Below, piece by piece: positions 33,773 to 43,773 of a DNA stretch of 64,000 bases (the first letter of the stretch is position 1; each line of letters starts with the position of its first letter). Under the pieces are notes generated by a model that was given only the letters and a program-made list of their open reading frames with translations, ran no database searches and was not told the origin of the DNA. The stretch is from Diphasiastrum complanatum (Eukaryota > Streptophyta > Lycopodiopsida > Lycopodiales > Lycopodiaceae): NCBI GenBank assembly GCA_029204225.1, contig CM055095.1, positions 43,114,223 to 43,178,222 of the forward strand, in the 5' to 3' direction. The translations under genes and the position numbers were made by a program.

Positions 33773-34530
33773 TGTTGGAGGGTTTGCGGATCCCAAGGCA
33801 ACCCTAACCCTAGTTAATAAGTGAGAGGGATTTGGCACCCTGCGTGTGTAAGTCCAACCCCATGATCACGTAGTTATTTGATTAACTAGAATGTTAATAA
33901 AAGGACTTTAGGCATTTTTGTGGGACTTTTAATGTCGCAGGGCCTAAATGTCAAGTTAGTGAATAAAGTTGGGTTTCCCTCCAATTTTTATGGTTCCCAC
34001 ACTTTTTTAAATTTGAATAAAAAGAGAGACAAGACTGGACCAATAGGATTCAGAGGCCAGGGTCCTCCTCTCTACTATAAAAAGGGACCAACTCGAGTTG
34101 CTCCTCATGTTCATTTCCTCATTGCAATAAAGCAGATTGGTTCTCTTTAGAAATGGATTGATGAATGTCCTTGCGCTTCCTCTCTTTTCTTCCATTTCTC
34201 ATGCTTTCTTTGGATTTTGCTAATTGTTGGATTTGATCATTATTGGGATTGCTATTTCTTATGCTTTTTGTGAGAGAGAAAGAGAGAGAGAGAAGAGTAA
34301 GTTTCTATCATTGTTGTGGATTTAGGGTTAATGGAAGTAGGGTTAATGGATGTAGTGTTAATGCTTAGTGTTAATGGATGTTAGTGTTAGATCCTCCATT
34401 CATGTTGAAATCTGAACTATACTATCGCTCGCATGGGAACGAAACTACGCGTAACAACTAACTCCGTCTCTTTGATGCTAGATTGACTAGATCTTGGATT
34501 CAGGTTAGGCAAGGAAAGAAACCCACTACA
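33773..34530 (+). repeat. 5' LTR of gypsy C
   Basis: 758 bp, TGTTGGAGGG...CCCACTACA. It is shared with 46738-46985 (first 213 or so bases of 3' LTR clearly alignable) and with 12606-12777 (last 172 bases). Confidence 0.92.
34040..34082 (+). promoter_or_regulatory. CCAAT and TATA elements in gypsy C LTR
   Basis: GGACCAATAGG (CCAAT at 34040-34044) lies about 35 bp before ACTATAAAAAGGG (TATAAAA at 34076-34082). This is a conventional core promoter layout inside the LTR. Confidence 0.65.
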
Positions 34531-34534
34531 ATTT

Positions 34535-34552
34535 TGGCTCCGTTGTCGAGGA
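34535..34552 (+). other. Degenerate tRNA-Asp primer site of gypsy C
   Basis: TGGCTCCGTTGTCGAGGA, four bases after the LTR. It differs at three positions from the complement of the plant tRNA-Asp 3' end. Confidence 0.7.
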
Positions 34553-35754
34553 GCTACGCCAATTTTTTAGTTTGCAGCATGTTTGGCTGATGGTTATCTT
34601 GCATTAGGCATCTTGTCGTGGCATGAATAGTGTTAAAATTGCATTGTAGGGATAGTTTGGGATTGATTTTGATAGATCTTGAGTGGATTTGCTTGTTTGA
34701 AATATAATATGATTATTAAACAGGAAAAGCTTTACAGATCACTAATCTTAACATCCATTTGGATCTGAGATATCAGAGAAAATAACAAAAATCGGTCGAA
34801 TCTGCCAAATTTGGTCAAAAAGAGGCAAAAAGCGTCATCAGAGCCCAGAACTTTTTACCCTCTTTCAGGAAACCTTTGCCGAGTTGCAGACACCTTCAAT
34901 TTTGTTTACAAAACTTTCAAGTTGAAGGGCAAAGATTAATTCCCAGCAGATTTCCAGAAACATCATAAAAACCACCAAAAAACACCAAAAATTATCAAAA
35001 TCCTAAAAAAATACAGAAAAAGAATCTTTGCCCAATTCACTGTGCTTAGATGTGATTCAAATCTATCTACTGCCAGGTTGGCAAAAAATAACACCAAAAA
35101 TAGAAAGGTTTTCAGAGGATCATTTGTCATATTGTCATATTTTTGCCAAAATAGTCACTTTTTTGCAAAATTACCAGTATTACTCTTGATCCTTCGCCAG
35201 AACCTTCATCGAGTTTTCAGAATATTCTATTTATATAAAAAATACTATTTTTGAGTTCGACGAAGATTTATCTTGATCAGATCACAAAAAATCTTGATTT
35301 TTAACCTCGTCAGATCACAAGAACTGTATTTTCTTGTGTCAGAAACCTTCGTCCGGTTGTCCATAGTTTTATCTGTGTCAGATCTTCCATCTAAGAAATC
35401 GGCGAAGGTTATTTTTCAAGAATTTGCCAGAAAAGTGTTCAGAAAGTTTTTATCCCAAAATAGCACTGTTGAACCTTCGCCTAGCTAACCTTCACCTAGA
35501 TAACCTTCGCCAGTCCTAGTTTTAGTTTCTGATTTTCCAAATCAAGTCTCTATCAAAATTTGGATCATATCTGATATATTTTGAACTAGACTCTGAAAGA
35601 TTTATCATTTTTGAGAAGTATTGATTGATCAAATTTTGGGTAGTTTTTCATCATATAGAATCAGATTCTTGAAAAGTGGAATAGAGCTAGCAGATCTAAT
35701 CTGAGATAGTTTTTGAAAAAATCTATATCCAATCACATTATCAATTTGATCTAA
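34553..35754 (+). other. Gypsy C leader with recurrent AACCTTCGCC words
   Basis: 1.2 kb without a credible gene. AACCTTCGCC, its variants and its complement occur repeatedly (for example near 34869, 35190, 35340, 35400 and 35470-35512). The same word recurs after pol at 43200-43530. Confidence 0.7.
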
Positions 35755-37431
35755 ATGGCTGCCCCTGGAGCTGCTCCTGGAGGTGCTCCACAGAAGGTCA
35801 ATCCAATTATTGTTAGAAGAGCACCCTGATTGGATCTACCCAAATATAATGGATTAACAGATCTAGATCGATTTCTTCAGATCTATGCTGAATCATGTGA
35901 GGTCTATGGTGAGATTTATCCTCAAGATAAACTTAAGCTGTTTCCTATGGCCTTAACAGACGCAGCACAAGATTGGTACTGTAACCAAGATGAAACTGAG
36001 CATACAGATTGGGAGGTTGTTAAACGAGCCCTTACCACATGGTCCAAACCACGGAAGTTTACGGAAGACCCTTTCCTACCTTTAAGTAAAATTAAAATGG
36101 GAAAGCGGGAAATGGTTCGAGATTACATCGAAAGAGTGAAACGTCTTAGATCTGAATGTGAGCCTGAGCTGATTAATGAAAATGCCATGATTATGTGGTC
36201 TTTGTCAGGTCTATCTAAACGGATCAGACGTGAACTGAAACACCATAATGAATATGTACTTTTGCAAAATGCAATGGATGATGCAATTCGGGAGGAGGAT
36301 GAAGATTCAGATGATGAGCCGAATGTCAGTATGTTGCCTTATACAGCAGGGCAGACTACTACGACATCCACCACTATTGCATCTGCAGAAATGATGCTCA
36401 AGAATGCCAATGCTACTGCAGAAATGATGCTCAATGAGTTCGAGAAACGAAGACCCAGCAAAAACAGATGGAAAAGTTGCAGTTGCAATTTGATGAGAAG
36501 ATGAAAGCATTGGAAAATTTCCACGGAGAAGCGAACAAGGAACCTGAGAAGTTTGCAAAGACTTTTCCTACCAGGAAAAATGTCTGGTGTTCTATTTGTA
36601 TAGGAAATCACACAGTGAACGAGTGTCCTCAATTGAAAAAACGAATGGAAATCAGTGTTTGTCATCTGTGTAATTCACCTGACCATGAGACTGCCTTTTG
36701 CAACTTCAACCCTTAGGATGATTCAGCAACGGTATGTCCAGATGGGATATCGAGATCTACAATACGGAGGCAATCCAGCAGCAAGACTACGACAATCTAC
36801 TCTTGGATACCCGGAGCGTCTAGCCTTGCCTGCCCCACCAAAGCACTCCGCTCCTCCTGCCAATTTGATGGAACCAGAACCATATGGAAGTGCTGAGCAA
36901 TGGAGCTATGGTAATGATCAGGAAAGTGGATCTTCAGAACAGTATGCCATTTATGTTGCCACTCAACAACAAGCCTCGAGAAATTGGGCCAGAGCACCAC
37001 TTGGATGCTTTGCATGTGGAGAAAATCATAGAGTTGCAGAATGTCCAAATAAAGGAAAATTTGTACCATTATGTCGTAACTATGGATATGGGCATTGCTA
37101 TAAAGACTGTCCAGCAAGACCGAAGCCACCACCAGCTATAGCACCTATAAATTTGATAACAATCAAGCAAGGATCGGTAGCTCATAATAAACCAAGTGCA
37201 CCCTTGATGGTGGTCACCAGAGCACAAAAGCAAAAAGAACCAGTAGTGGATTCAGTACCCGTTGATTCTATACGATTGAACGATACACCAACAGCATCGG
37301 AAGTTTATCCAAATCTTAATGCCAAAAAACAAAGATATCAGGATATGAGACAGTGGATTAAGCATCTGCAAGAAGAAGAGGAACTTGAAGCTGCTAAAGT
37401 AACAGCTGAAGTTCGGTCTTCACCATTGTAG
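35755..37431 (+). pseudogene. Gypsy C gag with zinc knuckles, broken
   Basis: The ATG at 35755 opens MAAPGAAPGGAP, but TGA at 35827-35829 interrupts it. The same frame then continues through the gag domain (LPKYNGLTDLDRFLQIY...KIKMGKREMVRDYIERVKRL...) to about 36504. A frameshift near 36450-36470 leads to a region with two C-x2-C...H-x4-C knuckles (CSICIGNHTVNEC, CHLCNSPDHETAFC). Another break leads to a third region with CFACGENHRVAEC and a final charged segment (HLQEEEELEAAK). Four cysteine clusters is more than the usual one or two in plant gypsy gag. Confidence 0.85.
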
Positions 37432-37455
37432 CCTTCAAGAAATTTACGTACGGAT

Positions 37456-38721
37456 ATGAATGATCAATTACATCATCATGAAGAACCCTTCAAGATGTCG
37501 GAGCCGAAAGCACCGCATACAGAATCACTCATGAATATTTTGTCTAGCAAGATCAATATTTCATTCGGAGAGCTTCTAAAGTTGGTGCCAAAAGCAAAAG
37601 AAGTCTTAGCACGAAAGTTAGCTCAAGAAGAATCAGAAGACCATCATGAGCCGCTCTTTTGTGCTGGATTTGAAGAATCTAACGATGTACTACATGTTGG
37701 AGCAGCTTGGGAAAGTGAACAAAAGAATATCGCCCTGCCAATACAACATAGACAATTTTCTAAAGAAGCAGCCGTGATAGACGGCGGTTCAGGAGTTAAC
37801 CTGATTTCTACAAAGCTATGTACAAAATGGGGCCTTACAAAGATTAAGTCTGCTACTTTTGCTATTAAGCTAGCTGATTAAACGACGGTTCGTCCAAGAG
37901 GAATGCTGGAAGATATACCTGTCAGGATTGCAGGAGTATAGTTCGTCATTACTTTTGTCGTGATGGACTTACCAGCAGCACCAAATGTCTACCGAGTTCT
38001 CTTAGGACATCCATGGTTACGAGTTGCGCAAGTAATTCATAACTGGGGTACCGGCAAAATCACTTTTGAAAATTGTGAACGTGCAGTTAAAATTGATCCT
38101 ACGACTTGGACTATCAAGCCAGTGGTTCAAAAAGCGGATGACGATTCATCAACAACGGATCACATTTGTGATCAACCAGAGAAAAAATTGGGAGTTCACT
38201 ACAATTCTCAAATAGATACTATCATTTGGAACGAAGCTCTTGCAACAATTGATTGTACAGTAGGATATATGTGTCAACAAGATATTCAATCAGAGATGAG
38301 CAAGATTTCCTTGTTAGATCAAACTTTGGATACGCCAATCACATTTCCACTAAATGTGTTGAATGTAGCCTGGATATCAATGGAACTTATACCAGATCCA
38401 ATTGAGGATGATCTCATACCAATGAGCCATGCCTTAACTTATGATGGCAATGCAGAACTTACGGATGAACAGATTCTACATCATATGGATTTGACCAGAT
38501 TTGGAGTGCATAATGTTCCTGATGAACCAACAATCAAATCGTCCAAAGTAGCTATATTGAAGGGAGACAGGATGACAGGTTTGATGACGAAGAAACAAGC
38601 AAATCAACATTATAATACGGTCCTAAAATGCAAAAAAATTTCTCAAAAGATTGATTTAAAGGAAGTGCCACCTCTATTGGATAAAGACAAAGGAAAAGTC
38701 AAGAATGATTCTTCAAGTTAG
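37456..38721 (+). pseudogene. Gypsy C aspartic protease region, broken
   Basis: The first frame (37456-37881) carries the protease motif AVIDGGSGVNLIS and ends at a TAA after KLAD. The second (37960-38721) carries LLGHPWLR, normally at the end of retropepsin, then a long linker (MSHALTYDGNAELTDEQILHHMD...) that precedes RT. The linker is also found on the minus strand at 53591-53915. Confidence 0.85.
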
Positions 38722-38883
38722 ATCTCCAGCAAGACATCATCGTCTAGGAAGTCTTCACCTGAGAAGAAAGATTTATCATCCCGGAAGTCATCACCTCCAC
38801 GATCAGCTCCTGCTAGGAAGACTAAACGAAGATCCAAGACAAGTCCTTTCGAAAAAGAACAAGAAAATGTAGTCCAGCATGAT

Positions 38884-39996
38884 ATGCCAGAGCATTTTAA
38901 ACGTTATACACTGGATGATGTGGTTATCATGTTACGTAAAGCACATTGTGAACCTGAAGAACACATGCTGAAATCTAAAGAGGTTTGCGATGGCCCAACT
39001 AGGACGCAGCCAATGAATCTTGTAGAACCAGGAGAACCAGAAAAGATTGTACAAGTGGGATCACAACTTACTCCTGAATAGTATCAAGCACTTCGTTTGC
39101 TACTTATTAAGTATCAAGATTGTTTTGCATGGACTTATCAAGATTTGAAGGGTATTCCGACATCAGTCATTGAACATACCATACCTTTAGTACCTGAAGC
39201 AGTACCAAAGGTTACAAAGTTCTATCGCTATAATCCTAATGTGGTAGATCTGATAAAGAAAGAACTTCAGAGATTGCTTGATGCCGATTTCATTTATGAG
39301 ATCGAGCATACTGAATGGATTTCACCGATTGTCATTGTTCCTAAGAAAAATGAGAAATTGCAAATCTATGTGAATCTCAAAGCATTGAATAAAGTGACAT
39401 GGAAGGATCACTTTCCATTACCTTTTATTGAAAGCATTTTGGATCGCCTTGCTGGAGCGGAAGCTTATAGTTTCTTGGATGGATTTAGTGGTCACAATCA
39501 GGTTAAGATTGCACCTACTGATCGCCACAAAACTGCTTTTGCAACAGAATGGGGAACCTGTGCTTACAAAGTAATGTCGTTTGGACTCTGTAATGCACCA
39601 AGTTCATTCCAAGGAGTAATGCAATTGGCCTTTAAAGATTATCTGCATAAATTTCTTGAAATTTACTTGGACAACTTGGGAGTTCATAATACAGATACAG
39701 ACCACCTGGATCGATTGGAGAAAGTCTTTGAAAGATGCCCCAAATATCAAATTTCTCTAAATCCAGAAAAATGCCAGATATGGGTTTCTCACGGAGTGGT
39801 GTTTGGACATGTGATATCAAGACATGGTATTGCCACCGATTATTCTAAGATCAAAGTTATTGTGGAATTGTCACCACCAGCAACAATTCAAGGAGTTTAT
39901 GTGTTTATGGGTCATGCGAACTACTATCAAATTTTCATTATCTTCTTTGCGGATTTAGCACGACCTATATACAGATTAACTGTTGTTCCTATTTAG
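38884..39996 (+). pseudogene. Gypsy C reverse transcriptase, inactive
   Basis: After a stop at 39079-39081 comes CFAWTYQDLKGI, PIVIVPKKNEKLQI, YSFLDGFSGHNQ (first catalytic Asp), MSFGLCNAPSSFQ and EIYLDNLG where YxDD is expected. The Asp-to-Asn change in the catalytic pair would abolish polymerisation. The frame ends at TAG 39994-39996. Confidence 0.88.
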
Positions 39997-40596
39997 ACAG
40001 TAGGGGCGTTAGAAGCCTTTGAAAAGTTAAAAAAAAACATTATCTTCAGCACCAATACTGCGTTCTCCAGATTGGACATTAGAGTTTCATGTTCATACGG
40101 ACGTCTCAAAATACGCCATTGGATCAGTTTTGACGCAGCCAAGTGACTATAAGAAGGATTATCCTATACGATTTGCAAGCAGACAGCTTACAGATCCAGA
40201 GAATAATTATTTAACAACAGAACGTGAAGCATTAGCCATGATTTTTTCTGTTTGGAAATTTCGTCACTATCTCATGGAAACGCACTTTGCATTTTATAAG
40301 GATCATCAACCGTTACTTTACTTGGTAAATAAGACGTGTAATATTGGACGTATTGCAAGATGGTTATTATTATTGACTGAATTTGACTTTCGAATTGTGG
40401 TCAGAAAGAGGAAGCAACATTATCTAGCCGATTACATTTCACGAATTGAATCTGCACCAGTTAATACTGAAGTGGATGATGAACTGCCAGATGCTACGTT
40501 ATTTTATGTTGAAGCAGTACCTGAGTGGGCAGCAAATATTGTTGAGTACCTGATGCTAGGACAACCGAATGACTCTTTGACAAAAGTACAGAAAAG
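39997..40596 (+). pseudogene. Gypsy C RNase H domain
   Basis: HTDVSKYAIGSVL (first Asp, by frameshift), LTTEREALAMIFSVWKFRHYL (Glu), FAFYKDHQPLLYLV (Asp) and ADYISRIES are recognisable. The frame runs to the insertion at 40597, which separates it from integrase. Confidence 0.85.
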
Positions 40597-41791
40597 CATT
40601 AGAGCCTTTTTGGACTCAAAAAGGGCCTTTTTATTAATTATAATTAGTGTTAATGATGACATGTGTACCAATAAGAGAGTGACAACTGAGATGGAATGGT
40701 CCATATGACATGGCACATCGAATGGTGTAAAATAGATCTCCAGATTCTAACCCACCCACTAACTCTCCTCTAACTCTACTTGTTCAACCCATAGTAATGA
40801 TGATTTGACAAGGCTCAAATTTAAATTTTAAATAAAACTATAACCGTTTTTTCAAGCCCTTCAGAATTCATATTTTTAAGCTTGGAATGAGTGAAAAGGG
40901 GGCCCAATATTTCATTGGGCACCCATATTGAAAAAAAATTCAAAAAAAAAGTTGGGGGGATGGGGAATTGGGGTACAATATACCCCCCCTTAGTACACCC
41001 CCTCCCCCCTTGTGTACCTCGCCGCCCGCCTCCCCCTTGTATCGCCCCCTTGTGTACCTGCTGGCTATGCTGGCCAGCGGGCCCCCACAGTCTTCCCTCT
41101 GGGCCGCTAGCCCAACTGAGGGCACATGGCCCGGAGGGACCCATGAGCCTCCCTTCCCCACCTCTCTACACGAAAATCGAGGGGAGAGGAGTGTGTCGCG
41201 CCACCAGCCTGCGTGTGCCCAAGAGAGCTAGTGGCTTTCAGTGGGCGCTACTATCCCCTCCGAGACACGGGCTTGGGTGAGCGCGCAGCACAAGTTTGGC
41301 ATCCAAGGCAACCACCCTCCATGCAAGGTACGATAGGGAGTGGTCCCGAGGCTAAGGTGGCGCTTTTGAGCTACTGCGCCCCCAAACGGCCTAGCGGGCC
41401 GAAGGGGAGCAAGGTTTGGGGGAGACAGGTGTGTGGATGCACAGCCCCCCTCCTTACAATTGTGCGGGGGGGAGTGGAGGGTTTGTACTCTCATCCCCCA
41501 TCCCTCCCAAAAAAAATTTAAATTTTTTGTCAAAATGGGGGCCCAAATAAATATTGGGCCCCCTTTTCTTTCAGTCCAAGTTAAAAAATAAACCGTTTGA
41601 AGGGTTTGAAATAATTGCAACTTTTTTAATTTGTTACACTAGGCGTAGGTAAAGTCTATTGAGCTATGAATTAACTCATGATAAACCCAAGGTGATTGCA
41701 ACGTGGGACAATTAATAAATTAATTAATCTTGATCAACAAACACGTTTAGGCAAGGAAGAGGCCCTTTTGAGTTCAAAAAGGGCCCTAATG
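40597..41791. mobile_element. 1.2-kb fold-back element with GC-rich core inserted in gypsy C
   Basis: Ends read CATTAGAGCCTTTTTGGA, and the complement of the other end reads CATTAGGGCCCTTTTTGA, about 31 bp of terminal inverted repeat. Nested inside is a second, longer imperfect inverted repeat (about 40840-40985 with 41470-41615, containing GGGGGCCCAATATT...). It encloses a strongly GC-rich core (about 40975-41480) unlike anything else in the window. The gypsy fragment at 10405-11003 shows the uninterrupted site. A TA duplication is possible if the outer CAT/ATG is flank. No transposase is present, and the proline-rich frames in the core look like composition artefacts. Confidence 0.78.
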
Positions 41792-42981
41792 ACAATTGAT
41801 TCATAAGGCTCAACCTTATCAATTAATTGCAGGACAATTGTATCGTCGTGGATCAGATAATATTTTACGAAGATGTGTTTTACAGCATGAAGTACCAGAT
41901 CTAATCATGTTTTTACATGATGGCATGGGTGGAGGACACTTCTTTATAGATATTACTGTTCGCAAACTTTTGCAATCCGGTTGGTGGCCTACGCTTTATA
42001 AGGACACAGAACATTTTATTCAGACATGTGATGTCTGCCAGCGAGCACGACGACCTACTCGACAGAATTATAAACCCTTACATCCGGTTTTATCGCAAGC
42101 ACCATTTGAAAAATGGGGACTGGATTATGTTGGTCCTGTTCATCCCGCCGCTCAAGGATCTCGGGCTCGCTACATTATCGTCGCAATTGATTATATGACC
42201 AAGTGGGTTGAAGCCAAAGCTGTCAAAGTAGCTGATGCAAAATCTACAGCTAAGTTTCTATATGAAAATATTATTGTCAGATTTGGATGTCCTATCAAAA
42301 TTGTCAGTGATCAGGGTACACACTTTGTTAATCAAACAATAAAGTGTTTACTGAAAGATTTTTTTGTTATACATAGATTTAGTACTCCCTATTATCCTAG
42401 AGGGAATGGCCAAGCTGAATGTTCCAATAAGATTCTCTGCACCATTATTACAAAGACAGTTGGAGTCGCTCTGATTGAGAACATAAACTGTATGCAGCAT
42501 TATGGGCATTCAGAACCGCTTACAAAAATAGTACAAATCAAACACCTTTTCAACTGGTTTATGGTCAAGATGCTGTTATGCCAATTGAATTTTTAATCCC
42601 ATCTTTACGCATAGCAGCAACAGAACGGTTAAATGATGATCAGTCTTTCAACTTTGTCATGATGCGTTGCACAAATTATGTGAAATCCGATTGATGGCAG
42701 TTCATGCCTTAGCAGCAGAGAAAGCCCGCCGCAAGGCATGGCACAATCGTCGATTGCACAAGAAAGATCTGGAAGAAGGACATCTTGTATTGATGTACAA
42801 AACCAAGCTGATCAAGGGTAAGTTAGAGTTTACTAGGGAAGGCCCGTATAAAGTGAAGGAAATCATGAACTATGGTGCAGTAATTCTTGAGCACTTGGAT
42901 GGGAAACGATTTGATACTCCGGTAAATGACAGCCGATTACGTAAGTTTCGCCAGCTTGCTCCGCCACTTCAACAAGCCTGA
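41792..42981 (+). pseudogene. Gypsy C integrase, frameshifted
   Basis: An H2C2 zinc module (HDGMGGGHF...CDVCQRA), the catalytic core with GLDYVGP, SDQGTHF and NGQAECSNK (D, D, E all present), then a frameshift near 42460. The frame continues as ALWAFRTAYKNSTNQTP, with another break, and a C-terminal module from 42667 with TREGPYKVKEI. It ends LAPPLQQA at 42979-42981. No chromodomain is seen. Confidence 0.88.
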
Positions 42982-43773
42982 TCTCAATATATGTTTTCAT
43001 TTTTTATGTTTTCAATTTTTTGTTTTCAGTATTTAATTTGCTGACTTTTTTGAAAAAAGACAGTTGAAAAAAAAAATAAAAATAAAAAAATAAGGAAAGA
43101 CTGATGAGCAAGAGTCAGGAAGTCATTAGCATAAGGAAACGGAGCACAGTATTTTTATGGAAAATGACTTACAAAACCACTGTTTTGGGTTGGTTTAGCC
43201 AATACAGTATCAGAAACCTTCGTTGAGCTCTCAGACTGTACATCCACCGTTGATTTATCTAAATTGAGGTGGGCGAAGGTTTCTGACAAGAAAAAATTCA
43301 ATTTTTGAGTCAGGCGAATGTTTAGTGATGTGTCGTTTTGGGAACCTTCGCCGAACATCATAACATCATTATGAACCTTCGCCGACATGCTAGATGATCT
43401 TAAAATGTCAAAATTAGGTTGTCCATAGGTTCAGATTATGGAAAAAAACATTTATGACAATACCTGGGCGAAGGACCCTCCTGGGCGAAGGTTCATCCTT
43501 CGCCAGCCCTGAAAAACGTTCGCCTCATAGGTTCAGACCTCCTATTTTTACAGTACTATACATGCTTGCAAATTTTTGTTCAGAACTGATCAGCCCAACT
43601 ACTATTCAGTGTAATGGACCCACCAAATTCACCTATAAGTTGGCTGAATTCGATTCATTCCTCACTTGTGCTAGCGAAGCTCTTGCGAATTTTTCTTGCG
43701 ACCAAAGCCTTCCAAATTTCCTGCATTTCCTTTTGATACATTCTCACGCGATTATAATTCCTTTCTGATCATC
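42982..43773 (+). other. Gypsy C pol-ORF3 spacer with AACCTTCGCC words
   Basis: No gene. At least eight copies of CCTTCGCC or GGCGAAGG occur. At 43484-43504 they form a perfect 8-bp stem with a 5-base loop. Confidence 0.7.
43484..43504 (+). other. Conserved hairpin GGCGAAGG-TTCAT-CCTTCGCC
   Basis: Perfect 8-bp inverted repeat upstream of ORF3. The identical hairpin, in the other orientation, is at 53488-53508 upstream of ORF3 in the second gypsy C copy. Confidence 0.75.

Noticed and set aside
40821-41620. Several overlapping proline/glycine-rich frames
   Set aside because: GC-rich composition opens several frames on both strands, with no consistent frame, motif or start.
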